Below, piece by piece: positions 16,601 through 24,653 of a DNA stretch of 39,407 bases. Source of the stretch: an uncultured Oscillospiraceae bacterium. GTDB lineage: Bacteria; Bacillota; Clostridia; Oscillospirales; Oscillospiraceae. Within the stretch, counting starts at the first letter, position 1, and each line of letters opens with the position of its first letter. The notes beneath the pieces were generated by a model. The model was given only the letters and a program-made list of their open reading frames with translations. It searched no databases and was not told the DNA's origin. The stretch spans positions 1 to 39,407 of the forward strand of contig CALXEH010000017.1 of assembly GCA_944387285.1 (NCBI GenBank), in the 5' to 3' direction. A program made the position numbers and the translations under genes.

Positions 16601-17316
16601 GCGTCCTCTATCTCCACCCCGTCTATTATGGTGCCGAAGGTCGTATGCCGGCAGTGGTCCGACCAGTAGGTGTCGAGCACCCTCAGCTCCGTGAGGCTCG
16701 GGTCGCGGCCCTCTGACCGGAACCAGTCCCGGCAAAACTGCGCGTCGTCCGCGTCCATGGCGAGGCCCATGTCCCGCACCAGCCGCTCCAGGCCGGCCCT
16801 GTCCAGCTCGCGGAAGCCCTCCAGCGTCCGCACGTCCGTCGGCTCCGGGTAGTCCTCCCTGAGCGTCGAGCGCTCCTCGAGCGAGGCCTCCCGGCTCTCC
16901 ACCGGGTTTATGAGGTAGTACTTTATCTGCGCGAGCTCCTCCTGCGTCAGCTTGCCGTACAGCAGATACACCTTCGCCGTCCTGACCTGGGGCCGCTCCG
17001 CCTGGGTCAGCAGCTGCACGCACTCCGCGCAGGAGTCCGCGCGCTGGTCGAACTGCCCCGGCAGGTACTCCACGGCAAAGCTCAGGTCAGCCTCCGGCAG
17101 GCGCTCGTTCAGGCGGTCCACCTGCGGCTCCGAGAACACCACCGGCAGGCAGCGCGCGAGCGCCTCGCCGTCCAGGCCCTCGACGTCGTAGCGGTTGAGC
17201 AGGCGCAGGCCGTTGAGCCCGGCCAGGCCCAGGAGCGTCCTCAGCTCCGAGAGCAGGCCCTGGGCCTCCACGTCAAAAGGTGACTTTTTCTCTACATATA
17301 TGCGGTGGACAGGCAT
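13627..17316 (-). CDS. purL: Phosphoribosylformylglycinamidine synthase, single-chain
   Basis: Fourth step of de novo purine synthesis: converts FGAR, glutamine and ATP to FGAM. The 1229-residue chain is the large fused form, with an N-terminal PurS-like region, a two-lobed ATP-binding synthetase core (DYWSDHCRHTTFGT near residues 215-230, FKNETHNHPTEIEPFGGAATCIGG near 310-335) and a C-terminal class I glutaminase with nucleophile Cys1070 in GICNGFQ and the SHGEGRF motif near residue 1137. The ATG follows GGAGG closely and lies 21 bases after the purD stop, so purD and purL form the end of the long minus-strand operon. This separates it from the three-gene purS/purQ/purL form of Bacillus. Confidence 0.96.
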   Translation of the reverse strand: MPVHRIYVEKKSPFDVEAQGLLSELRTLLGLAGLNGLRLLNRYDVEGLDGEALARCLPVVFSEPQVDRLNERLPEADLSFAVEYLPGQFDQRADSCAECVQLLTQAERPQVRTAKVYLLYGKLTQEELAQIKYYLINPVESREASLEERSTLREDYPEPTDVRTLEGFRELDRAGLERLVRDMGLAMDADDAQFCRDWFRSEGRDPSLTELRVLDTYWSDHCRHTTFGTIIDGVEIEDAQVRRAYERCLEIRRELGREDKPLTLMELATLGARYLKKTGQLRGLDESEEINACSVKVTADVDGHEEPWLLMFKNETHNHPTEIEPFGGAATCIGGAIRDPLSGRAYVYQAMRVTGAGDPLAPVSATLPGKLPQRKLVTTAAAGYSSYGNQIGLATGFVDEYYHPGYVAKRMEIGAVIAAAPERNVVRERPEPGDVVILLGGRTGRDGCGGATGSSKAHGVHSLETCGAEVQKGNAPVERKLQRLFRDPGATRLIRRCNDFGAGGVSVAIGELADGLDIDLDLVPRKYEGLDGTELAISESQERMAVVVSAADAERFLALAGAENLEATAVARVTAEPRLRMRWRGRLIADLSRDFLASNGAEKHARVRVPESRLEDRSPAAAAGGLGERLRALMGDLSVCSRRGLGARFDSTIGAGTVVMPYGGKYQLSPAQSMIAKLPVEGETRSCSAMACGFEPRVAEQDPWAGAYLAVVESVARLVASGMGHGDIYLSFQEYFERLRTEPERWGKPFAALLGALEAQLGLGVAAIGGKDSMSGSFEDMDVPPTLVSFAVGHGKVDEVVTPELKAAGDRLAYFRADPFDAAATLELWSELKGLMKSGEIKSCWALDGGGLASGLCRMAFGNRLGVEIDPGFDRGRLFGWDFGGMIAETAPGCTAGETLGRVTADYSFACGGERIDMRGLEEAWEGRLEPVMPNLSAPGQGREQVRRLGFEAQSRPAPAVKCARPRALIPVFPGTNCEYDTARALRRAGAEPEILVIRNLSQAQVAESVERAAQAIARSQMIVLPGGFSGGDEPDGSAKLVAAFFRSRRLSDAVHELLYGRDGLMLGICNGFQALIKLGLVPFGRILETDESCPTLTYNMIGRHQSLLARTRVASTLSPWLARCRVGDIHTVAVSHGEGRFVCPEPLLAELEATGRLATQYVDPEGQPTMDVRYNPNGSVLAVEAISSPDGRVLGKMGHTERSGPGLYRNVPGAGLQPIFEAGVDYFK

Positions 17317-17337
17317 GTTTCGACCTCCGTTGTGTAT

Positions 17338-18630
17338 TTATTTCCCCAGAGCCGCCAGCGCTCTCGCGCCGATGTCGCCCCTCATGTACAGGCCCTCAAA
17401 GCTGATCCGCCCCGCCGCGGCGTAGGCCTTGGCGACGGCCTCCTCCAGGCTCGCGCCCTTCGCCGTGACGCCCAGCACCCGGCCGCCGTTCGTATAGTAG
17501 CGCCCGCCCTCGAGCAGCGTGCCCGCGTGGAACACCTCCGCCGAGCCGTCCGGCAGCTGGCCGCGCTCGTCCAGGCCCTCGATGAGCTTGCCCTTCTCGT
17601 AGGCCTTCGGATAGCCGCCCGAGGCCAGGATCACGCAGGCGGCGGACTCTCCAGACCACCTCACATCCAGCTCGGACAGCCGGCCCGAGGCGCAGGCCTC
17701 CATGATCTCCAGCAGGTCCGTCTCGAGCAGCGGCAGCACGACCTGGGTCTCCGGGTCGCCAAAGCGGCAGTTGTACTCTATGACCTTCGGCCCGTCCCGC
17801 GTCAGCATCAGCCCGAAGTACAGGCAGCCCCTGAAGGTGCGGCCCTCGGCGTTCATCGCCCGCACCGTCGGCAGGAAGATGCGCTCCATGCACTCCGCCG
17901 CGACGGCCTCGGTATAGTACGGGTTCGGGCAGATCGTGCCCATGCCGCCGGTATTGGGGCCCTCATCCCCGTCGAGCGCGCGCTTGTGGTCCATGGACGA
18001 GAGCATGGGCACCAGCGTCACCCCGTCCGTGAAGGAGAGCACCGAGATCTCCGGGCCCTCGAGGTATTCCTCGATGACGAGCCGTGAGCCGCTCTCGCCG
18101 AAGACCCGCTCCTGCATCGCGGCCCTGACCGCGTCCCGGGCCTCCTGCCGGGTCATCGCCACCGTCACGCCCTTGCCCAGCGCCAGGCCGTCCGCCTTCA
18201 CGACTATGGGCAGCGGCGCGCGCTCCACATAGGCCATGGCCGCGTCGAAGTCCCCGAAGACCTCGTACGCCGCCGTCGGTATGCCGTACTTTCGCATGAG
18301 CCCCTTGGCGAAGACCTTGCTGCCCTCTATCTGGGCCGCGGCCTTTGAGGGGCCGAAGACGGGGACGCCTATGGCCTCGAGCGCGTCCGCCATGCCCAGG
18401 CACAGCGGGTCGTCCGGCGTCACCACGGCAAAGTCCGCGCCGAAGTCCACGGCGTGGCGCACCACGCCCTCTATATCCGTCGCCGCTATCGGCACGCACT
18501 CGACACCGGCCTGCGCCGCGATGCCGCCGCCCCCCGGCAGGGCGTGCAGCTGCGTCACCCTCGGGTTTCTGAGCAGCGACCTTATGACGGCGTGCTCGCG
18601 CCCGCCCGAGCCTATGACCATGAGCTTCAT
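17338..18630 (-). CDS. purD: Phosphoribosylamine-glycine ligase
   Basis: Second step of purine synthesis: joins glycine to phosphoribosylamine using ATP, giving GAR. 430 residues, the usual length. The N-terminus has the typical VIGSGGREHA (residues 5-14), followed by an ATP-grasp fold with PIVVKADGLALGKGV near residues 140-155, GPEISVLSF near 197, and NCRFGDPETQVVLP near 290. GGAGGAAG lies before the ATG. The start overlaps the rluD stop by four bases (ATGA). Its position behind lspA-rluD and before purL links purine synthesis to a housekeeping operon; no other pur gene is in the window. Confidence 0.96.
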   Translation of the reverse strand: MKLMVIGSGGREHAVIRSLLRNPRVTQLHALPGGGGIAAQAGVECVPIAATDIEGVVRHAVDFGADFAVVTPDDPLCLGMADALEAIGVPVFGPSKAAAQIEGSKVFAKGLMRKYGIPTAAYEVFGDFDAAMAYVERAPLPIVVKADGLALGKGVTVAMTRQEARDAVRAAMQERVFGESGSRLVIEEYLEGPEISVLSFTDGVTLVPMLSSMDHKRALDGDEGPNTGGMGTICPNPYYTEAVAAECMERIFLPTVRAMNAEGRTFRGCLYFGLMLTRDGPKVIEYNCRFGDPETQVVLPLLETDLLEIMEACASGRLSELDVRWSGESAACVILASGGYPKAYEKGKLIEGLDERGQLPDGSAEVFHAGTLLEGGRYYTNGGRVLGVTAKGASLEEAVAKAYAAAGRISFEGLYMRGDIGARALAALGK

Positions 18631-19565
18631 GTCTCTTCCTCCCCCTGCCTTCCCGGCAGGCTATTCAGTATATCCACAAAATATTCAGGCAGCTGCGTCG
18701 TCAGCACGACCCGCTCGCCCGTGCGCGGGTGTATGAATTTGAGCTCCCGGGCGTGCAGGCACTGGCCCTCCAGCCCGCGCTCGGGCCTCTTGAGGTTGCC
18801 GTACACCATGTCGCCCAAAAGCGGATGGCCTATGTGGGCCATGTGCACCCGTATCTGATGCGTCCGGCCCGTCTCGAGCCGGCAGCGTATGTGCGTATAG
18901 CCCCGGTAGCGGCCCAGCACCTCCCAGTGCGTCACGGCGGGGCGCGAGTTCTTCTCCGTCACCGCCATGCGCTTTCTGTCCGTCGGATGCCGGCCTATGG
19001 GCGCGTCCACGGTGCCCGAGTCCTCCCTGAATTCGCCCCTTGCCACGGCCTCGTAGACCCGCGAAAGGCTCCGGTCGGACAGCTGGGCAGAGAGCGCCAG
19101 ATGCGCAAAGTCGTTTTTCGCCGCTATGATGAGGCCCGAGGTGTCCTTGTCTATCCTGTGCACGATGCCGGGCCGCAGCTGCCCGCCCACGCCCGAGAGG
19201 CTCTGCCCGCAGTGGTAGAGCAGGGCGTTCACCAGCGTGCCGTCCGGATGGCCCGGGGCGGGATGCACGACCAGGCCCCTGGGCTTATTTACCACGATGA
19301 GGTCCGCGTCCTCGTACACGACCTCGAGCGGTATGTCCTGCGGCGCCGGCTCTGGCAGCGCCGGCTCGGGCAGCTCCACGGCATAGGTCTCGCCGGCCTC
19401 GGTCTTCCGGTTCTTTTTCACCGGCCGGCCGTCCAAGGTCACGAGCCCGTCCTCTATCAGCCGCTGGGCCGCGGAGCGGCTTATCTCCGGCAGAGAGCGC
19501 GCGAGGAGAGCGTCGATCCTCTCGCCGCTCTCCTCTGCATGAATATTTAAAATTTCAGCGTTCAT
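18627..19565 (-). CDS. rluD: RluA-family pseudouridine synthase (RluD-type)
   Basis: Makes pseudouridines in ribosomal RNA. 312 residues: an S4 RNA-binding domain at about residues 15-62 (ERIDALLARSL, then AAQRLIEDGLVTLDG), then the catalytic domain with HRIDKDTSG at 136-144, where Asp139 is the catalytic residue. The arrangement lspA-rluD is common in Firmicutes. The ATG overlaps the lspA stop (ATGA) and the gene overlaps purD in the same way. Which uridines it modifies (23S positions of RluD or others) is not decided by the sequence. Confidence 0.93.
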   Translation of the reverse strand: MNAEILNIHAEESGERIDALLARSLPEISRSAAQRLIEDGLVTLDGRPVKKNRKTEAGETYAVELPEPALPEPAPQDIPLEVVYEDADLIVVNKPRGLVVHPAPGHPDGTLVNALLYHCGQSLSGVGGQLRPGIVHRIDKDTSGLIIAAKNDFAHLALSAQLSDRSLSRVYEAVARGEFREDSGTVDAPIGRHPTDRKRMAVTEKNSRPAVTHWEVLGRYRGYTHIRCRLETGRTHQIRVHMAHIGHPLLGDMVYGNLKRPERGLEGQCLHARELKFIHPRTGERVVLTTQLPEYFVDILNSLPGRQGEEET

Positions 19566-20476
19566 TTATCCGAAAATTCGGCCAGGATGTCCTCGAGCGA
19601 AAACTCCGTTTCCGCCGCCGGCCGCCTCTGGGGCTGCGGTCTCGGCTCCTGCCTGGGCTGGGTCCGGGCCTCGGGCTGAGGCTGGGCCGGCTGCGGCCTC
19701 GGCCTGGGCTGGGGCCGGGCCTGGGCGCCCTCCTGCGCAGGCTCGCGGGCGGGCTTTTTCGGCTGATTTTCCCACTCGGCGAAGGGATTGTCCGGGTCGA
19801 CCTGCCTGGGCTCGACCGGCCTTGCGGGCCTCGCCCCTGACGGGCGGGGCGCATATTCGCGCACCGGGATGCGCGTGCGCTCCTGCGCCGGCTCGCGCTT
19901 CTGCTCCGGCCGCGCCGCCTGACGCTTCGCGGGCTGGGGCTTCTTCTTGCTGTGGCTGCCGCCGGAACGGCGCTTTGCAGGCTGCTCCTCCTCGTAGTCC
20001 TCCACGGCCTTTTCCTTCTCGCCGCCGAAGATGATGTACAGGCAGAACAGCACGCCGCAGCAGGAGATGAACACGTCCGCGATGTTGAAGATGGCGTTGA
20101 GCCTCGAGGAGCCGAGGAACTCGAACTTGAACATGTCCACGACATAGCCGTAGGCGACCCTGTCGATGCAGTTGCCTATGGCGCCGGCGAGCACGCCCAC
20201 GGCGGCCCAGCGGCCCAGCTTGCCCTTTATGAGGTCCTTCTTGAGCGCATAGATGACGGCCGCGGCAAAGAGCAGCGCTATGAATACGAACACCCAGCGC
20301 CAGTCCCCGCCCTTCAAAAAGCCGAAGGCCGCACCCGTGTTGTGGATGTTCACGAGCTTTATCACGCCCGGTATGAGCGCCTTTTCGCCGATGTCCAGCT
20401 CAATGTTGAGCGACACCCAGTACTTGAGCCACTGGTCTGCAATGAGCACCAGGACCACGGCCAATGCGTAAAACAT
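19562..20476 (-). CDS. lspA: Lipoprotein signal peptidase with a long cytoplasmic tail
   Basis: Signal peptidase II, which cleaves prolipoproteins in the membrane after lipidation. Residues 1-150 are a complete LspA: four hydrophobic segments, the conserved NIHNTGAAFG (43-52), catalytic Asp105 in GNCIDR and Asp134 in FNIADVF. Residues 152-304 are an added tail of some 150 residues, very rich in Arg, Pro, Gln, Lys and Glu, with low complexity, ending in an acidic hydrophobic motif (TEFSLEDILAEFSDK). LspA proteins usually end near 150-170 residues. The reading frame is the right one throughout, because its stop forms the ATGA overlap with rluD. The tail could bind nucleic acid or a partner protein (inference). 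Confidence 0.9.
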   Translation of the reverse strand: MFYALAVVLVLIADQWLKYWVSLNIELDIGEKALIPGVIKLVNIHNTGAAFGFLKGGDWRWVFVFIALLFAAAVIYALKKDLIKGKLGRWAAVGVLAGAIGNCIDRVAYGYVVDMFKFEFLGSSRLNAIFNIADVFISCCGVLFCLYIIFGGEKEKAVEDYEEEQPAKRRSGGSHSKKKPQPAKRQAARPEQKREPAQERTRIPVREYAPRPSGARPARPVEPRQVDPDNPFAEWENQPKKPAREPAQEGAQARPQPRPRPQPAQPQPEARTQPRQEPRPQPQRRPAAETEFSLEDILAEFSDK

Positions 20477-20526
20477 AGGTAACCCTCCCAGCCGGAGCTG
20501 TTGTATCTCTCTTAATCAGCCAATGA

Positions 20527-23334
20527 TCAGCCTACCGCCTTCGCGCAGCGCGGGCAGAGCTCGGGATGCTTTTCGTCCGTGCCGATGCCGGCGCTGTGCG
20601 TCCAGCATCTGGGGCACTTGGGCAGGCTGCTCGCTTCCACCTTCACGGTGAGGCCCTGCACGGCCTCGCCCTTCCAGCCCTCGACCGGGGTCTCGGAGAC
20701 CTCGAGCTCGGACACGATGCACAGCTCGGCGAGATCTGCGCCCTTGACGCTCTCCCACGCGGCCTTCGCGTCCTCGCCGACATACAGCGTGACCTTCGCG
20801 TCCAGGGGCTTGCCCACGGTCTTCTCGGCGCGGGCCAGCTCCAGGGCCTTGTTCACGTCGTCGCGGATGCGCAGGAGGTTAGACCAGCGCAGCTCCTCCT
20901 CGGCGCTCAGCTTGAGGGCAGCGTCCGCCTTGGGCATGTCGTTGAGCATGACGTGCCTGGGGTCGGCGCCCTCGCCGTGCGGCATCTCCTGCCAGACCTC
21001 GTTCGAGGTGAAGGAGAGCAGCGGGGCCAGCAGGCGCATCATGGCGTCCAGGATCATGTAGATCGTGGTCTGGGCGCTGCGCCTCGAGAGGCTGTCCGCC
21101 CCGTCGCAGTAGAGCCTGTCCTTGATGACGTCCAGGTAGAAGTTCGACATGTCCACGACGCAGAAGCTGTGCACCGCCGCGGTCACGGCGAAGAACTCGT
21201 ATTTCTCATAGGCCGCGATGCAGCGCTCCACCAGGGCGTTGAGCCTGGAGAGGGCCCAGCGGTCGAGCTCCGGCATGTCCTCCACGGCGACCAGCTTCGT
21301 CGGGTCAAAGCCCGCGAGGTTGCCGAGGATGTAGCGCGCGGTGTTGCGGATCTTCAGATATTTCTCGCTCAGCTGCTTGAAGATGGCGTCCGAGCAGCGC
21401 ATATCTACCCTGTAGTCGGCGCTGGAGGCCCAGAGCCTCACGATGTCCGCGCCGTACTTGGCGATGAGGTCGGCGGGATCGACGCCGTTGCCGAGGCTCT
21501 TGTGCATGGCGCGGCCCTCGCCGTCCACGGTCCAGCCGTGACACAGGCAGTTCTTGTACGGGGCCTTGCCCTTCGTGGCGACGCCGACGAGCAGGCTGCT
21601 CTGGAACCAGCCGCGGAACTGGTCGCCGCCCTCGAGATACATCTCGGCGGGCCAGCGGCCCGGGCTGTCCAGCTCCATGGACGCGATGTGCGTGCTGCCG
21701 GAGTCGAACCAGCCGTCGAGCGTATCCGTCTCCTTCGTGAAGTGTACGCCGCCGCAGTGCGGGCAGACAAAGCCGCGCGGCAGCAGCTCCTCGGCCTCCA
21801 GCTCGAACCAGGCGTTCGAGCCCTTCTCGCGGAAGATGGCCGCGACGGATTCGATGCTCTCGTCCGTGCAGACGGGCTTGCCGCAGTCGGAGCAGTAGAA
21901 GACCGGGATGGGCAGGCCCCAGCGGCGCTGGCGCGAGATGCACCAGTCGGCCCTCTCGCGGATCATGGCGATCATGCGGTCATGGCCCCACTCGGGCATC
22001 CAGTTGACCTCGTCGCAGGCGGCGCAGGCCTGCTCCTTGAAGGCGTCCACGGAGCAGAACCACTGGTCGGTCGCCCTGTAGAGGATGGGGCTCTTGCAGC
22101 GCCAGCAGTGCGCGTACTGGTGGATGATGTCCTCAGAGGCGTAGAGCGCGCCGCTCGCCTCGAGGTCGTCGAAGATGGCGACGTTGGCCTCGTCGGTCGT
22201 GAGGCCGCAGTATTTGCCTGCCTCCTCGTTCATCTTGCCGTGGTCGTCCACCGGGACTACGAGGCCGATGTGGGTCTTGCCCTCGGCGTCGTACTTGCGG
22301 CAGATGTCGTAGTCCTCATGGCCGTGGCCGGGCGCGGTGTGGACGCAGCCGGTGCCGGCGTCGAGCGTGACGTGCTCGCCCAGGATGATGATGCTGTCCC
22401 TGTCGATGAGCGGGTGGCGCGCCGTCATGAACTCGAACTCGGAGCCCTTCATCTCGGCCAGGACCTCGAAGCCCTCGACCTTGCCGATCTCGGCGACGCG
22501 GCCCATGAGCTCCTTGGCGATGATATAGACCTCGCCGTTCGGGGCCTTGGCCAGGACGTAGTCGAAGTCCGCGTTCAGGCAGATGGCCAGGTTGCCCGGG
22601 ATGGTCCAGGTCGTAGTCGTCCAGATGAGGAAGTACAGCTTGTCGAGCGGGCAGTACTGCGACAGCTTGCCCAGGTCGTCGCGCACGGGGAACTTGACGT
22701 AGATGGACTTGCACTCGTCCTCGGCGTATTCGATCTCGGCCTCGGCCAGCGCGGTCTCGTCGTGCGGGCACCAGTAGACGGGCTTCTTTCCCTTGTAGAT
22801 GTAGCCCTTCTTATACATCTCGCCGAAGACCTTGACCTCCTCGGCCTCGAACTTCGGGTTCATGGTGAAGTAGGGCTTGTCCCACTCGCCGAGGCAGCCG
22901 AGGCGCTTGAAGGCGTCGCGCTGGACGTCGACGTAGTGCAGGGCGAAGGCCTGGCAGGCGTCGCGGAACTCGGCCGTCGTCATCTCCTTGTGGTTGAGCT
23001 TCTGCTCCTTGATGATGGCGGACTCTATGGGCATGCCGTGGTTGTCCCAGCCGGGGTAGTAGATGGCCTGCCAGCCGGACATGGATTTATATCTCGTGAT
23101 GAAGTCCTTGATGCACTTGTTGAGCGCGGTGCCCATGTGGATGGCGCCGTTCGAGAACGGAGGGCCGTCGTGCAGGTCGAAAATGGGCCTGCCCTCGGTC
23201 CTCTTGAGCATCTCGTGGTAGAGGTCGAGCTCGTACCACTGCTTGAGCATATCGGGCTCGCGCTTCGGCAGGGCCGCGCGCATCGGGAATTCGGTCTTCG
23301 GCAGATTTACGGTGGAATTGTAGTCCTGAGTCAT
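20527..23334 (-). CDS. ileS: Isoleucyl-tRNA synthetase
   Basis: Charges tRNA-Ile, with an editing domain for valine. 935 residues, full length. Begins with the typical LPKTEFPMRAALPKREP (11-27). The ATP-binding HIGH motif reads HMGT (66-69, in PPFSNGAIHMGTALNK) and the KMSKS loop reads AMHKS (609-613, followed by LGN). A C-terminal zinc site uses Cys907, 910, 927 and 930. The motif variants look like a lineage variant, since the rest is intact. An AGGGAGAG ribosome site precedes the ATG. No T-box leader fits into the 84 bases upstream, which is unusual for a Firmicute ileS, though being inside an operon explains it. Confidence 0.95.
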   Translation of the reverse strand: MTQDYNSTVNLPKTEFPMRAALPKREPDMLKQWYELDLYHEMLKRTEGRPIFDLHDGPPFSNGAIHMGTALNKCIKDFITRYKSMSGWQAIYYPGWDNHGMPIESAIIKEQKLNHKEMTTAEFRDACQAFALHYVDVQRDAFKRLGCLGEWDKPYFTMNPKFEAEEVKVFGEMYKKGYIYKGKKPVYWCPHDETALAEAEIEYAEDECKSIYVKFPVRDDLGKLSQYCPLDKLYFLIWTTTTWTIPGNLAICLNADFDYVLAKAPNGEVYIIAKELMGRVAEIGKVEGFEVLAEMKGSEFEFMTARHPLIDRDSIIILGEHVTLDAGTGCVHTAPGHGHEDYDICRKYDAEGKTHIGLVVPVDDHGKMNEEAGKYCGLTTDEANVAIFDDLEASGALYASEDIIHQYAHCWRCKSPILYRATDQWFCSVDAFKEQACAACDEVNWMPEWGHDRMIAMIRERADWCISRQRRWGLPIPVFYCSDCGKPVCTDESIESVAAIFREKGSNAWFELEAEELLPRGFVCPHCGGVHFTKETDTLDGWFDSGSTHIASMELDSPGRWPAEMYLEGGDQFRGWFQSSLLVGVATKGKAPYKNCLCHGWTVDGEGRAMHKSLGNGVDPADLIAKYGADIVRLWASSADYRVDMRCSDAIFKQLSEKYLKIRNTARYILGNLAGFDPTKLVAVEDMPELDRWALSRLNALVERCIAAYEKYEFFAVTAAVHSFCVVDMSNFYLDVIKDRLYCDGADSLSRRSAQTTIYMILDAMMRLLAPLLSFTSNEVWQEMPHGEGADPRHVMLNDMPKADAALKLSAEEELRWSNLLRIRDDVNKALELARAEKTVGKPLDAKVTLYVGEDAKAAWESVKGADLAELCIVSELEVSETPVEGWKGEAVQGLTVKVEASSLPKCPRCWTHSAGIGTDEKHPELCPRCAKAVG

Positions 23335-23375
23335 TTATTTTCTCTCTCCCTTTATTCTATCCAAATACATGCTTA

Positions 23376-23402
23376 GGGGCAGCGCCGGTCCTGCGCCGCC
23401 CC
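23376..23402 (-). terminator. Hairpin between divIVA and ileS
   Basis: GGGGC (23376-23380) and GCGC (23382-23385) pair with 23393-23396 and 23398-23402, interrupted by an A/C mismatch. No T-run follows on the minus strand (TAAGCATG). It could be a partial terminator, a processing site or an attenuator that lowers ileS expression relative to divIVA. Confidence 0.35.
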
Positions 23403-23418
23403 ATCGGTTCCGGTCAAA

Positions 23419-24048
23419 TCAGTTGCCGCCCATACTGAACAGGCGGGTTATCTCTTCCGGCGTGATCGTCTCTCGGGGTGCGGCCTCGCCCATGACGGGG
23501 CTTATATCTATCTTCGGGTCGGGCTCGTCCGGTATTCGCGCGACCGAGGCCTCTATGCTCTTCACGGCAGCATCAACAGCCTCCTCCTGCCTGGCAGGGG
23601 CGGCCGACTTCGATATGCTGACGAGGTTCTCGAGCTGACGGGTGCAGATGGCCTTGGATTCCTCAAAGAAACGGGCAAAGGATTCCTTGGCCTCCTTGAG
23701 CTTGGCCTGCTCCTTGGCGGTCTCGGCCTTGAGCGCCTCAAGGCTGCGGGCCGCGGTAGCCTGCGCCTCGGCGACGACCTTGTCGGCCCTGGCCCTGGCC
23801 TCGGCCTCTATCTGGCTGGAGAGCTTCTGCGCGGACATGAGCGTCATCCTCATAGCGTCCTCGCTGGCGCGGTATTCCTCTATCTTGTCCACCAGCACCT
23901 TCATCTTGGCCCTGAGCGTCGCGTTCTCACGCTGGGCAGCCTCGAGCTCCGAGGCGGCCTCCTCCATGAAATCGTCCACTCCGCCCATGTCGTATCCGCC
24001 GAACATGGCCTTTTCGAATGTCTTCTCCCTGATGTCCTGAGGCGTCAT
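23419..24048 (-). CDS. divIVA: DivIVA-family cell division/polarity protein
   Basis: A 209-residue, mostly coiled-coil protein. The N-terminal DivIVA signature is clear (MTPQDIREKTFEKAMFGGYD, then MGGVDDFMEEAASEL), which in known members recognises curved membrane at poles and septum. Residues about 33-150 form a long, alanine- and glutamate-rich coiled coil. The C-terminal 50 residues are less ordered and end in PEEITRLFSMGGN. GGGGAGG precedes the ATG. It is in its standard place between sepF and ileS; the ylmG/ylmH genes often found between sepF and divIVA are absent here. Confidence 0.92.
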   Translation of the reverse strand: MTPQDIREKTFEKAMFGGYDMGGVDDFMEEAASELEAAQRENATLRAKMKVLVDKIEEYRASEDAMRMTLMSAQKLSSQIEAEARARADKVVAEAQATAARSLEALKAETAKEQAKLKEAKESFARFFEESKAICTRQLENLVSISKSAAPARQEEAVDAAVKSIEASVARIPDEPDPKIDISPVMGEAAPRETITPEEITRLFSMGGN

Positions 24049-24100
24049 ATCCGTTTCCTCCCCTGATAATGTTTAAATATATGTATTCTGCCCGGCCGCC

Positions 24101-24640
24101 TCAGAAATACAGGCCGCCGCTCTCTATCTGGCTCATCATCTCTCCCGAGACGTCCACGCCCGCGGGAGTGACGAGGTATATCATGCCGGATACCCGGCTC
24201 AGCTTGCCGTTTTTCGCATAGGCCACGCCGGAGAGGAAATCCAGCGCGCGCCTGGAGGTGACCTTGTCGGTCTGGCTGAGGTCCAGCATTATCGTCCTGC
24301 CCGCCGCAAAGCTGTCCGCTATGCCGGTGCAGTCCTCGAACTCCTTGGGCTTGGCCAGCATGAAGCCCGGCTGTCCCGCCGGCGCCTGCTGCCCCGCAGC
24401 CGGCTGCGCGGCCTGCTTGGCCTGTATCCGCTCGCCCCGCTTGGGGATGTGGAAGTTCGGCTTCGGTATGCTTATGCTGGGCGGCTCGGCCTGGGCCTCG
24501 TCCGTGAAAAAGCTCTCGCGCCGCTCTGTCGGGGCTATAGGAGGCCCGGCCTCCTCCTGCTGCGTGCCCGAGTCGAAAAACTCCTCCTCGTCCTCGCCGT
24601 AGGGTTTGGTCAGTTTTTTCAGTTCATCGAATATTCCCAT
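24101..24640 (-). CDS. sepF: Cell division protein SepF
   Basis: 179 residues. Membrane-targeting N-terminal helix (MGIFDELKKLTKPYGEDEEE), a linker rich in Pro, Ala and Gln (about residues 25-95), then the SepF core at about 100-178 (RTIMLDLSQTDKVTSRRALDFLSGVAYA) that binds the FtsZ C-terminus. I chose the ATG at 24640 since SepF proteins begin MGIF/MG-x-x and GGGAGA lies upstream; a longer frame to 24739 covers the yggS end only. It lies 13 bases after the yggS stop in the usual yggS-sepF order. Confidence 0.92.
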   Translation of the reverse strand: MGIFDELKKLTKPYGEDEEEFFDSGTQQEEAGPPIAPTERRESFFTDEAQAEPPSISIPKPNFHIPKRGERIQAKQAAQPAAGQQAPAGQPGFMLAKPKEFEDCTGIADSFAAGRTIMLDLSQTDKVTSRRALDFLSGVAYAKNGKLSRVSGMIYLVTPAGVDVSGEMMSQIESGGLYF

Positions 24641-24653
24641 TGCCCGGTCTCCC

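Noticed and set aside
20566..23376. A 936-codon open frame on the plus strand opposite ileS
   Set aside because: It is the complement frame of a GC-rich, strongly biased gene. It has no ribosome site or recognisable domain, and ileS on the other strand is certain. The same applies to long frames opposite iorA, purL, nupP and the dehydratase genes.
23335..23418. T-box riboswitch before ileS
   Set aside because: Only 84 bases are available, and no T-box sequence or specifier-loop architecture is seen.
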